Source of the DNA: Pseudaminobacter sp040045035
Lineage (GTDB): Bacteria > Pseudomonadota > Alphaproteobacteria > Rhizobiales > Rhizobiaceae
Reading direction: 5' to 3'
DNA length: 64,000 nt
Assembly (NCBI RefSeq): GCF_040045035.1
Contig: NZ_JBDZDS010000010.1
Coordinates: 62,001 to 126,000 of the forward strand
The translations under genes and the position numbers were made by a program. Shown piece by piece: positions 17,977-26,527 of this stretch. How positions within the stretch are numbered: the stretch's first letter is position 1; each line of letters starts with the position of its first letter. The notes under the pieces were generated by a model. That model was not told the origin of the DNA. It made no database searches and worked only from the letters and a program-made list of their open reading frames with translations.

Positions 17977-18000
17977 CCGTCGCTAGACGGGAGGATTCGC

Positions 18001-18819
18001 ATGCGCATGTTTCAGGTTGATGCTTTTACAGATCGTCTATTCGCTGGAAATCCTGCCGCGGTCCTCGTGCTGGATGATTGGCTCCCGGACGATTTGATGC
18101 TGTCCATCGCGCAGGAGAACAATCTTGCCGAAACCGCTTTCGTCAAGGCCAGAGCGGACGGAGCCTGGGATCTACGGTGGTTCGCCCCTGCGCATGAGGT
18201 CGATTTCTGCGGACATGCCACTCTTGCAACAGCGCATGTGCTGTTGACGCAGACCGAGGCCGAAGCGCCGCTCGTGTTTCATACGCGCGTGGGGGAGTTG
18301 AGGGTTTCGAAGGTTGCACATGGCTATCGGCTGGATCTGCCCCGCCTGGCACCGGAGCCACTGGAGGCGCTTCCGGCGGAAGTCGCAGGTATTTTCCACG
18401 AGCCACCCGTTCACATCTTCTGTAACTTCGAGAATATCTTTGTCGATCTCGGCAGTGCGGATGCGGTGCGCCGGTTCATCCCCGAACTAGCCGCGATTGC
18501 CCGCCTCGGGCATGTCGGACTTGTCGTGACAGGACAGGAGGCCAGTGGTCAACGAGCGGACTTCGTATCACGCTACTTTGCGCCCGGTGCCGGGATTCCC
18601 GAGGATCCTGTCACAGGCTCGATCCATGCCACGCTGGTCCCCTACTGGTCCGAGCGGTTGAGGCGAAGCAAGCTGATGGCGTTTCAGGCATCCTCCCGGG
18701 GAGGATGGCTTGAGTGCGAACTGACTGAAGAGCGAGTCTTCCTGATTGGAAATGCCGTAACCTTCATGGAAGCTGCGATTTTTCTCCCCGACAACGCAGC
18801 GGGGATAGAAACGTCCTAG
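18001..18819 (+). CDS. PhzF-family isomerase-like protein
   Basis: A 272-aa member of the PhzF/diaminopimelate-epimerase fold. The catalytic glutamate lies in NNLAETAF (Glu44), with DFCGHATLA and the C-terminal DPVTGS loop. All family motifs are intact, but no phenazine genes are nearby, so the reaction (usually an isomerisation) is unknown. The ATG at 18001 has GGGAGG 6 nt upstream. Codon use looks less GC-biased at third positions than in neighbouring genes (for example the first 20 codons), which could mean later acquisition; this is a visual impression. It is convergent with the CitE-like gene. Confidence 0.87.
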   Translation: MRMFQVDAFTDRLFAGNPAAVLVLDDWLPDDLMLSIAQENNLAETAFVKARADGAWDLRWFAPAHEVDFCGHATLATAHVLLTQTEAEAPLVFHTRVGELRVSKVAHGYRLDLPRLAPEPLEALPAEVAGIFHEPPVHIFCNFENIFVDLGSADAVRRFIPELAAIARLGHVGLVVTGQEASGQRADFVSRYFAPGAGIPEDPVTGSIHATLVPYWSERLRRSKLMAFQASSRGGWLECELTEERVFLIGNAVTFMEAAIFLPDNAAGIETS

Positions 18820-18859
18820 CAACGTCCGCTCTGTCCGCCTGTTTCCGGGCAAGCCGCGG

Positions 18860-19747
18860 TCAAGTGCGGGCAAGAATCCCCGCCGACTTTGCGCGTGCCA
18901 GCAGCCGCTCCGCGCGGCGCAGATGCGGCCGGTCGTACATCTGGCCCTCCAGCGCTACGACGCCCGGATTTCCGGCCTCGTGAAAAGCTTCGACCACGGC
19001 CTTCGCATGCGCGACCGCCTCGGGCGAGGGTGTGAAGGCCTCGTTGATGACCGGCACCTGCGCGGGATGGATCGCCATCTTGCCGGTGAAGCCGTCGCGC
19101 TCGGCCTCCTCGCATTCTCGGCGAAACCCCTCCATGTCGCGGAAGTTCGGGAACACCGTGTCGATCGCCGCGACTTCCGCGGCGGCCGCCGCCAGGAGCG
19201 TCATGGTGCGGGCGAGGCGGAAGACGTCCGTGTAGACGCCGCGTTCGTCCCGCGTCGCGCGCGCGCCGATTGCCGCCGAAAGGTCTTCCGCGCCCCAGGT
19301 CAGGCCGGCGAGGCGTGGGCTGGCGCCCGCATAGCTCGCCGCCGCCAGAACGCCCGCCGCGGTCTCGGTGATGATGGGCAGGATCGCGATGCTGCCATCC
19401 GGCAACCCGTTCTCAGCCTCGTGCACGCGCAGCTTCACCGCCAGACGCTGCACGTCCGCGCCGCCGTTCGACTTCGGCAGCATGATGCCGGCGGGCATTG
19501 CCGGAACCAGGGCGGCAAGATCGTCGTCGGTGAGGCCGGTCGACAGGTCGTTGACGCGGACATAGACGGCCGGACCGTCCCGTCCCAGCCGGGCGCGCAG
19601 GAAATCTGCGGCCGTGGCGCGCGCGGCCGCCTTGTTCTGCGCCGAAACCGAGTCCTCGAGGTCTACGATCACCACGTCGGCTTCGGACGAAAATCCCTTC
19701 TCCAGCTTCCTTTCCGAATCGCCGGGAACGAAAAGCAGCGAGCGCAT
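18860..19747 (-). CDS. CitE/Mcl-like CoA-ester lyase (HpcH/HpaI family)
   Basis: A 295-aa TIM-barrel lyase that would cleave or form a beta-hydroxyacyl-CoA such as malyl-, methylmalyl- or citramalyl-CoA. The start MRSLLFVPGDSERKL and VIVDLEDSV are diagnostic, GLTWGAEDLSAAIGA is the central motif, and KMAIHPAQV is near the C-terminus. The ATG at 19747 shares one base with the stop of the upstream MaoC gene (TGATG), so translation is probably coupled. Which acyl-CoA is used cannot be told from sequence; a stand-alone lyase beside a hydratase suggests sequential steps on a C4-C5 dicarboxyl-CoA. Confidence 0.88.
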   Translation of the reverse strand: MRSLLFVPGDSERKLEKGFSSEADVVIVDLEDSVSAQNKAAARATAADFLRARLGRDGPAVYVRVNDLSTGLTDDDLAALVPAMPAGIMLPKSNGGADVQRLAVKLRVHEAENGLPDGSIAILPIITETAAGVLAAASYAGASPRLAGLTWGAEDLSAAIGARATRDERGVYTDVFRLARTMTLLAAAAAEVAAIDTVFPNFRDMEGFRRECEEAERDGFTGKMAIHPAQVPVINEAFTPSPEAVAHAKAVVEAFHEAGNPGVVALEGQMYDRPHLRRAERLLARAKSAGILART

Positions 19748-20205
19748 CAGGCGGAAACCGTCTTCTTCTTCATCATCGCCTGGCGAATGCACTTGGCCAC
19801 CAGAACCCCGTTCTGGTTGTAGGCGCGGTGCTCGAACTCGACGATGCCGCGGTCGGGCTTGGACTTCGAGTCGCGCACCGAAAGAACCTCCGTCTCGACG
19901 CGAATCGTATCGCCATGGAAAACCGGGTTGGGAAACACCGTCTCGGTCATTCCGAGATTGGCGATGGTGGTGCCGAGCGTCATGTCGTGGACGGAGATGC
20001 CGATCATCAGCCCCAGCGTGAACAGCGAGTTGACCAGGGGCTTGCCCCACTCGCTCTTGGCGGCAAAGTCGAAATCGATGTGCAGGGGCTGCGGATTGAG
20101 AGTCATCACCGAGAACAGCATGTTGTCGCTCTCGGTAACGGTCTTGGTCAGGGCATGATGCACGACCTGGCCGACGACGAATTCTTCCAAATACAGCCCG
20201 GCCAT
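19747..20205 (-). CDS. MaoC-family (hot-dog) hydratase/dehydratase
   Basis: A 152-aa single hot-dog protein of the (R)-specific enoyl-CoA hydratase type. The motif region NPQPLHIDFDFAAKSEWGKPLVNS holds the family Asp and His (hydratase-2-like). The ATG at 20205 has AGGGAGAAGG just upstream; an open extension of 31 codons is unlikely to be translated. It is the first gene of a two-gene unit with the CitE-like lyase. The pair could hydrate and then cleave the same CoA ester, for example mesaconyl- to methylmalyl-CoA chemistry, but the classical mesaconyl-CoA hydratase is a double-length protein, so this is inference. Confidence 0.86.
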   Translation of the reverse strand: MAGLYLEEFVVGQVVHHALTKTVTESDNMLFSVMTLNPQPLHIDFDFAAKSEWGKPLVNSLFTLGLMIGISVHDMTLGTTIANLGMTETVFPNPVFHGDTIRVETEVLSVRDSKSKPDRGIVEFEHRAYNQNGVLVAKCIRQAMMKKKTVSA

Positions 20206-20346
20206 GACCTTCTCCCTTGTTTTCGTTGCTATTTGATAGTCGCGGCCACCGAAGCCGGCAAGCAGGTTAACAGGTATGGTTAACTGTTCGTAAGCCATTT
20301 TTCCCTAGCGTTCGGACTCAGGGGGCGCCGGAATTGCCGGCGAGAA

Positions 20347-21480
20347 ATGGATCGTCGGATGGTTGTCGGGCACTTCCTGAAATGGTTGGACACGGCTCGA
20401 GTCGCCGAGCGTGCTGCTGCCGCGGCCGCACTGGCAAGGGCCTACGTGCAGAACGAGTTGCCGTTCGAGGACCGCTGCGCGGCCGAAGCGGCGCTGACGC
20501 TTCTGCTTGACGATCCTTCTGCCAAGGTGCGGCTTGCCATGGCCGAGGCGCTCTCGATGAGCCGACATGCGCCGATGCAGGTGGTGAGCGTGCTGGCCAG
20601 CGATCAGCCGGAAGTGGCGGGCGTGGTGCTTGCCCGTTCGCCGCTGCTGACGGATGCCGACCTGATCGACCGAGTCGCCTGCGGCCTCCCGGCCACGCAG
20701 AAGCTGATCGCCGACCGGCCGCTGGTATCCATGGCGGTTTCCGCCGCGATCGCGGAAGTCGGCGAACCCGAGGCCTGTGCGGCGCTACTCGCCAACAGCG
20801 GTGCCGACATAGCGTCCCTCAGTTTCCGTCGCATGGCCGAGCGCCACGGCGACCTTGCGCTGGTGCGCGAGGCGCTGATCGCCGATCCGCGCCTGCCGTC
20901 CGACTGCCGCCACGTGCTGCTGGTCAAGGTCGGCGAGGCTCTGAAGCGTGCGCCGCTGGTGGCCGCGCTGATGGGGGCCTCGCGTGCCGAGCGCGTCATG
21001 CGCGAAGCCTGCATCAAGGCCTCCTTGACGCTCATCGACGGCACGCGCGCCGAGGAGCACGCGGCGCTGGTAGAGCATCTGCGCCTGCGCGGCGATCTAA
21101 CTTCGGGTTTCCTGGTCCGCACCATCGCCTACGGCAAGGTCGATTTCTTCGGCGCGGCGCTGGTTGCGCTGACCGGCCAGGCCGAATCGAGGGTGCGTTC
21201 GCTGCTCGCAGGCGGCAAGGACGTGGCGCTCACGGCGCTGTTCCGCAGTGCCGGGCTGTCGGCGGCCACGCATGGCGTCATTCTTACCGCGCTGAAGGTC
21301 TGGCGCGAGGTTGCCAATGGCAAGCGCCTCGCCGGCGCGCAGGAGGTGAGCTGGCTGATGCTGCAGCAGCTTGGCGACACGTCCGCCGAGCGCGATCTGG
21401 CTGGCCTGCTCAAGTCCCTCCATGTCGAGGCGCTGCGCGACAATGCGCGACGACACGCCCTGGCCATCGCCGCGGCCTGA
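20347..21480 (+). CDS. DUF2336 domain-containing protein
   Basis: A 377-aa all-alpha protein rich in Ala and Leu, matching what I know of the alphaproteobacterial DUF2336 family (VRLAMAEALS, LARSPLLTDADLI, AVSAAIAEVGEPEAC). The helical repeats resemble HEAT-type arrays, so a binding role is more likely than catalysis. No signal peptide or membrane segment. The function is unknown. It diverges from the maoC-like gene; that 141-nt region contains two GTTAAC words (20266-20271 and 20279-20284). Confidence 0.8.
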   Translation: MDRRMVVGHFLKWLDTARVAERAAAAAALARAYVQNELPFEDRCAAEAALTLLLDDPSAKVRLAMAEALSMSRHAPMQVVSVLASDQPEVAGVVLARSPLLTDADLIDRVACGLPATQKLIADRPLVSMAVSAAIAEVGEPEACAALLANSGADIASLSFRRMAERHGDLALVREALIADPRLPSDCRHVLLVKVGEALKRAPLVAALMGASRAERVMREACIKASLTLIDGTRAEEHAALVEHLRLRGDLTSGFLVRTIAYGKVDFFGAALVALTGQAESRVRSLLAGGKDVALTALFRSAGLSAATHGVILTALKVWREVANGKRLAGAQEVSWLMLQQLGDTSAERDLAGLLKSLHVEALRDNARRHALAIAAA

Positions 21481-21487
21481 GCGGGGT

Positions 21488-23560
21488 TCAGGTCGGCATT
21501 TTCCCGAAAAACACCGGATAGTCGTCCAGGGCTGCCGCGATCACGCGCAGCGACGCGGCGGCTTGCAGGGTTTCCGCGTCGGCGCGGCGCGCAGCCATGT
21601 CGGCCGCGTTCTGGCGGATGGTTTCGGCCAGCGCGGTCATCGATTTCTTGCCCGTCGGGGACAGCAGGACGTCCCGCGCGAACCGCCGCAGGAATGCCGA
21701 AATGTAGTCGCTGTCGGCTTGCGACAGCTTTCCGCCGCGCTGCAGCGTGCGCAGGCGCAGGATTTCCAGGCCGGCCGTCACGCTGGCCACGCTGCCGCCG
21801 AGCAGCGCCTTGCCGGTTTCGCCCAGGCGTTGGGCATAGGGCAGCAGCTGGTTGATCCGGTCGTAAGCCAGGCTTTCGAAAGCCGAGCGGCGCGGGATGC
21901 GCTCATGCAGGCAGACACGGGCGAGGTCTTCGTGCATCGCCTTCACCAGGCGTGCCGCGAAGACATGCGGGCGCGCGGGCAGCACCACCGCGAACACGCC
22001 CATCGCAAGCAGGATGCCGACCAGTATGGAGGCCGTGCTGCCGAGGAAGGCGTGAGGCGCGTAGACCATGGTCTGCTGCGGGTTGAGGAAGGCGAGGAAA
22101 TTGATGGCGAAGGCGGTGGCGATGCCCACGAAGTGCTTGTTGGCCATGGCCAGCGCGCCCACCACCAGCACCGGCACCACGAACAGCATGAACCAGCCGA
22201 AGCCGGGCAGGGCGGGCAGCGCCATCTGGCCAACCACGAAAGCGAAGGGGACGGCGAGAAGCGTGCCCTTGAAGAACTCCCATGAGGTCTCCAGCGGCGC
22301 GGGCCGGGAGGCGAACAGGCTGGATACGACCGCCACGATGATGGCCACGCCGGCGACGTCGGACCACTGCGTGGCCATCCAGAAGGCGATCACCAGCGTG
22401 GTCGCCACGGCAGCGCGAACGGCGTTGCGCCAAGCCGCCTCGTAGTCGCGGTGCACCACGAGTGCGGGCTGCTGTGCGTCACGGTGCCGGCGGGCGGCAG
22501 CCGTCGGTTCGCGTACGGCGTCGAGGCCGTGCAGCGTCTCCTTCAGAGAATCGGCGAACTCTGCCGCCAGCGTCAGCCGCGCGGCGGTGCCGACCTTGTC
22601 GTCGCCTTCCGCCACTCCGGCTACTGGCCGTCGCGCCTGCTCGGCGATCGTGTCGAGCCGCGCGACCCACGGCGACGTATCGTCCAGCGCTTCCACGCCA
22701 GCGGCGGAGAGGTCTGCCAACGCCGACTTCAGTTCGTTGCGCACCGGCATCAGGGCCACGTTCTGAGGGGCTGCGTGGCCGTGCAGCATGCGAGTCGTCG
22801 ACAGCGCTGACAGGAAGTGACCGATCGTGCGGCGCACCGGATGGCCGCGGGTGGCCAGGCTCGGCGCCTCCAGCCGCGCATAGGCGCGCATCTCGGCAAG
22901 TATCTGCGTCTCGGCCACCAGCTTGCGGTGCAGCGTTTCCAGCCTGCGCTCGTCGCCGCCAGTGAAGGCGGCGTGGGCATAGGCGGCGAGATCGATGATG
23001 CCGCGCGAGAGCCGCTGGATGATGGCGTCGCGCGCAAGCTGCGGCAGGATGAGGCGGCTGGCGATGCCGGCGCAGACGATGCCGAGCATGATTTCCGAGC
23101 AGCGCGCGACCGTGAGCTCGACGGCGAGGTGGGCGTGGCCGAAGGCCGGCATGGCGATGATCGCCGCCGTGTAGCCCGCAAGGGCCGCGCCATACGCCTC
23201 CGGATTGCGCAGCAGCGAGGCGGCGAAAGTGCACAGCCCGATCCAGATCGCCAGCACGGCAACGAACAGCCACGGGCTGGCGCCGACGGCAGCGGTGATC
23301 GCCAGCGCGGCAAGCGCGCCGACAAGGGTGCCGAGAAGGCGGAAAAAGCCCTTCGCCAGCACCATGCCGGCAACCGGCTGCGAGACGATGAACACCGTCA
23401 TCACCGCCCATTGCGGCTGCTCGAGCCGCAATGCGTAGGCGATGGACAGCGCGATCAACCCGGCCGCGGTGGTGCGGATGGCGAAGACCCAGTCGGCGCG
23501 CGTCGGCCGGGCAAGACCCCTGTAGGGTCTCAGAAGGCGCCGCAGGCCGGGCCTGTTCAT
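21488..23560 (-). CDS. FUSC-family membrane transporter (aromatic-acid exporter-like)
   Basis: A 690-aa inner-membrane protein with the FUSC layout: an N-terminal block of membrane segments (residues ~25-165), a soluble helical region, a second membrane block (~380-530) and a C-terminal cytoplasmic tail. QPQWAVMTVFIVSQP and the early small-residue helices are typical. Relatives (AaeB, YccS) export aromatic carboxylates or protect against stress; the substrate here is unknown. No membrane-fusion partner (AaeA-like) is adjacent. It lies 28 nt downstream of parE on the same strand, so some read-through expression is likely. Confidence 0.87.
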   Translation of the reverse strand: MNRPGLRRLLRPYRGLARPTRADWVFAIRTTAAGLIALSIAYALRLEQPQWAVMTVFIVSQPVAGMVLAKGFFRLLGTLVGALAALAITAAVGASPWLFVAVLAIWIGLCTFAASLLRNPEAYGAALAGYTAAIIAMPAFGHAHLAVELTVARCSEIMLGIVCAGIASRLILPQLARDAIIQRLSRGIIDLAAYAHAAFTGGDERRLETLHRKLVAETQILAEMRAYARLEAPSLATRGHPVRRTIGHFLSALSTTRMLHGHAAPQNVALMPVRNELKSALADLSAAGVEALDDTSPWVARLDTIAEQARRPVAGVAEGDDKVGTAARLTLAAEFADSLKETLHGLDAVREPTAAARRHRDAQQPALVVHRDYEAAWRNAVRAAVATTLVIAFWMATQWSDVAGVAIIVAVVSSLFASRPAPLETSWEFFKGTLLAVPFAFVVGQMALPALPGFGWFMLFVVPVLVVGALAMANKHFVGIATAFAINFLAFLNPQQTMVYAPHAFLGSTASILVGILLAMGVFAVVLPARPHVFAARLVKAMHEDLARVCLHERIPRRSAFESLAYDRINQLLPYAQRLGETGKALLGGSVASVTAGLEILRLRTLQRGGKLSQADSDYISAFLRRFARDVLLSPTGKKSMTALAETIRQNAADMAARRADAETLQAAASLRVIAAALDDYPVFFGKMPT

Positions 23561-23588
23561 GCTCTTGCCCGCCTAGAAGCCGCTCGCG

Positions 23589-25640
23589 TCAGATGTCCAG
23601 TTCCTGCGCGTATTCGGCGCGGTCCTGGATGAAGCGGAAGCGCGCTTCCGGCTTGGTGCCCATCAGCGCTTCGACCGAGGATTTCGTCGTTTCCTCGTCT
23701 TCCACGATGTCGACGCGCAGCAGCGTGCGCTTCTTCGGGTCCATCGTGGTTTCCTTGAGCTGCGAGGCCATCATCTCGCCCAGGCCCTTGAAGCGGCCGA
23801 TCTCGATCTTGCCGCGGCCGGTGAACTCGGTGCGCAGCAGCTCGTCCTTGTGGGCGTCGTCGCGCGCATAGGCGGTCTTTCCGCCCTGGCTGATGCGGTA
23901 GAGCGGCGGCACGGCCATGTAGAGATGCCCGCCGCGGATGAGCTGCGGCATCTCCTGGTAGAAGAAGGTGATGAGCAGCGAGGCGATGTGCGCCCCATCC
24001 ACGTCCGCGTCGGTCATGATGATCACGCGGTCGTAGCGCAGGTCTTCCTCGCGGTATTTCGAGCGCGTGCCGCAGCCCAGCGCCTGGATCAGGTCGCCGA
24101 TCAGCTGGTTGGAAGCCAGCTTGTCGTTGCCCGCGCTGGCGACGTTGAGGATCTTTCCGCGTAGCGGCAGGATCGCCTGCATGGAGCGGTCGCGCGCCTG
24201 CTTGGCCGAGCCGCCGGCCGAGTCACCCTCGACGATGAAGATTTCCGCCCCCGCCGCCGCGTTCTGCGTGCAGTCGGCCAGCTTGCCCGGCAGGCGCAGC
24301 TTGCGCACCGCACTCTTGCGCGACACTTCCTTTTCCTGGCGGCGGCGCAGGCGCTCGTCGGCGCGCGCGATCACCCATTCCAGAAGCTTGGTGGCTTCCT
24401 GCGGGTTGTCGGCCAGCCAATGGTCGAACGGGTCGCGCACGGCGGTTTCGACCAGCCGCTGGGCCTCGATGGTGGCCAGCTTGTCCTTGGTCTGGCCGAC
24501 GAATTCCGGCTCGCGGATGAACACCGACAGCATGCCGGCGGCCGAGATCATCACGTCTTCGCTGGTGATGGCCGAGCCGCGCTTGTTGCCGACCAGTTCG
24601 GCATAGGCCTTGAGGCCGCGCGTCAGCACGTTGCGAAAGCCGGTCTCATGCGTGCCGCCATCGCCGGTCGGGATGGTGTTGCAGTAGGAGTTGAGGAAGC
24701 CGTCGCCACCAAACCAGGTGACTGCCCATTCCATCGAGCCGTGACCGCTCTGGCGCTCGCTCTTGCCGGCGAAGATTTCGCGTGTGACCTGCATCTCCCC
24801 GTTGAGTGAGGCGGCGAGATAGTCTTTCAGGCCGCCGGGGAAGTGCAAGGTCGCCTTGGCCGGCGTCTCGTCGTTCTCCTTGATCAGAAGCGGATCGCAG
24901 CTCCAGCGGATCTCGACGCCGCCGAACAGATAGGCCTTCGAGCGCGTCATGCGGTAGAGCCGCGCCGGCTCGAACTTGGCGTTCCCGAAGATCTCGGCAT
25001 CCGGATGGAAACGGGTCCTGGTGCCGCGGCGATTGTGCACGTCGCCGAGGTGCTCCAATTCGCCAAGCGGCTTGCCGCGCGAAAAACGCTGCCGGTAAAG
25101 CTGCCGGCCGCGCGCCACCTCGACCTCGAGATGGTCGGAAAGCGCGTTGACCACGGAGACGCCGACGCCGTGCAGGCCGCCCGAGGTCTCATAGACCTTG
25201 GAGTCGAACTTGCCGCCGGAATGCAGCGTCGTGAGAATGACTTCGAGTGCCGGCTTCTTGAATTTCGGATGCGGGTCGACAGGGATGCCGCGCCCGTTGT
25301 CGGTCACGGTCAGGAAGCCGTCAGCGCCGAGTTCCACCTCGATGAAAGTGGCGTGGCCAGCCACTGCTTCGTCCATCGAGTTGTCGATGACTTCTGCAAA
25401 GAGGTGGTGCAGCGCCTTTTCGTCGGTGCCGCCAATATACATGCCCGGCCGCCGGCGCACCGGCTCCAGTCCTTCCAGGACCTCGATGTCGGCTGCGCTA
25501 TAGCTTTCGCAGCCGTCCTTGGGCGGCTGCGGCGCACGCTTGGCGGCGGCCTGCACCAGCGGATCCGCCGGGCGCGAGGTGGGGAGCGGAGACTGCGGCT
25601 GCTTGCCGAGATTGCCGAAAAGGTCGTTGCTGTCGTCCAT
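23589..25640 (-). CDS. parE: DNA topoisomerase IV subunit B
   Basis: ATPase subunit of topoisomerase IV, which decatenates chromosomes. From ATG 25640 the protein has 683 aa, the normal ParE length. The N-terminal GHKL ATPase shows DNSMDEAVAGH, DNGRGIPVD and GGLHGVGVSVVNALS; the TOPRIM domain shows EGDSAGGSAKQARDR and DADVDGAHI. Topo IV rather than gyrase is indicated by length and by the absence of gyrA/recF neighbours. A poorly conserved ~55-residue leader precedes the ATPase domain. The longer open frame upstream of 25640 runs into the intergenic region and is not counted. Confidence 0.94.
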   Translation of the reverse strand: MDDSNDLFGNLGKQPQSPLPTSRPADPLVQAAAKRAPQPPKDGCESYSAADIEVLEGLEPVRRRPGMYIGGTDEKALHHLFAEVIDNSMDEAVAGHATFIEVELGADGFLTVTDNGRGIPVDPHPKFKKPALEVILTTLHSGGKFDSKVYETSGGLHGVGVSVVNALSDHLEVEVARGRQLYRQRFSRGKPLGELEHLGDVHNRRGTRTRFHPDAEIFGNAKFEPARLYRMTRSKAYLFGGVEIRWSCDPLLIKENDETPAKATLHFPGGLKDYLAASLNGEMQVTREIFAGKSERQSGHGSMEWAVTWFGGDGFLNSYCNTIPTGDGGTHETGFRNVLTRGLKAYAELVGNKRGSAITSEDVMISAAGMLSVFIREPEFVGQTKDKLATIEAQRLVETAVRDPFDHWLADNPQEATKLLEWVIARADERLRRRQEKEVSRKSAVRKLRLPGKLADCTQNAAAGAEIFIVEGDSAGGSAKQARDRSMQAILPLRGKILNVASAGNDKLASNQLIGDLIQALGCGTRSKYREEDLRYDRVIIMTDADVDGAHIASLLITFFYQEMPQLIRGGHLYMAVPPLYRISQGGKTAYARDDAHKDELLRTEFTGRGKIEIGRFKGLGEMMASQLKETTMDPKKRTLLRVDIVEDEETTKSSVEALMGTKPEARFRFIQDRAEYAQELDI

Positions 25641-25825
25641 AGGGCGTACGGATTTCCAGTGATTCGAATTGGTTGCGATACTGCCACGCTTTGTGCCGCG
25701 TGCGACAGGGTTCCCGTTCCGTTCGTAGGGAAATCGCCGCTTTTCTATAGGGCGCTGGCCCGGCCGGCTCAATAGCCGGCGCGGATTTCTTAGCGGAAAA
25801 GCTTGATCGGCTTCCGCCGCTGCCG

Positions 25826-26473
25826 TCACGCAGCCTTTTCGACACCGTTGCGGAAATCCGCGACCATGCCCAGGATGAAAAGCGCGAGCGCCGGAAGCCA
25901 CAGGCCCTGCAGGCCGATGATCGGATAACTCAGCGCACCGCAGATCGCGCCTGCCATCAGGCCGAGCCAGAGCAGCAGATAGGGGGTCCATCCCCACCGG
26001 TCTCCGCCGGCCAGTGCCGTGCCAAGCCGCTGCCCGAATTTCACGAGGGTTCCGGTCATGTAGGTTACGCCGACGCTGACCTCTCCATCACGCACGAAGC
26101 ACGTGTTCATGGCACCCATGGCGATCGGCGTGAGTAGAATCGCGACGCGGCCGAAACCGAGCAAGGAAAGCAAGGCCGCGGCCGCCAGAAGTACCGCAAT
26201 GCCGAAGGCCACGTGATTGCTGCTGAGCCAGCCGAAGCGGTGCCTGAACACGGTGCTCAGCACCACTCCGCCCACGAACAGGATGACCAGGCCCAAAGGG
26301 ATGAGCGCATCCGGCAGGCGGTCGGACAATCCAACCGCCAGGCGGGTCGAATTGCCGGTCATGAACGAGACGAAGAAGCCGCCGAGGTGGATGAAACCCA
26401 GCGCGTCCACGAACCCCGCGACGAAGGCCATGGAAGTGGCGACAACACGAAATCGGTTGGAAAGCCTGATCAT
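25826..26473 (-). CDS. DUF1275 (YoaK-like) membrane protein
   Basis: A 215-aa integral membrane protein with about six hydrophobic segments. Its N-terminus (VAGFVDALGFIHLGGFFVSFMTGNSTRLA) is the DUF1275/YoaK signature. The function of this family is unknown. Start at ATG 26473, immediately past the gcv operon terminator. It precedes parE on the same strand with a 185-nt gap. Confidence 0.88.
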   Translation of the reverse strand: MIRLSNRFRVVATSMAFVAGFVDALGFIHLGGFFVSFMTGNSTRLAVGLSDRLPDALIPLGLVILFVGGVVLSTVFRHRFGWLSSNHVAFGIAVLLAAAALLSLLGFGRVAILLTPIAMGAMNTCFVRDGEVSVGVTYMTGTLVKFGQRLGTALAGGDRWGWTPYLLLWLGLMAGAICGALSYPIIGLQGLWLPALALFILGMVADFRNGVEKAA

Positions 26474-26478
26474 ATGGC

Positions 26479-26514
26479 AAAAAGAAAAGCGGCGATGCGT
26501 ATCCGCACCGCCGC
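26479..26514 (-). terminator. Intrinsic terminator of the gcv operon
   Basis: Read on the minus strand: an 11-bp GC-rich stem with one G-U pair (GCGGCGGTGCG / CGCATCGCCGC), a 4-nt GATA loop, then TTTTCTTTTT. It starts 13 nt after the gcvP stop and ends 5 nt before the DUF1275 start codon, so that gene probably relies on low read-through or a promoter overlapping this site. Confidence 0.85.
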
Positions 26515-26527
26515 CGTTCGGATGCGT

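Noticed and set aside
20266..20284. Two GTTAAC words in front of DUF2336 as a CtrA site
   Set aside because: The TTAA elements are 9 nt apart rather than the required 7, so it does not fit the CtrA consensus.
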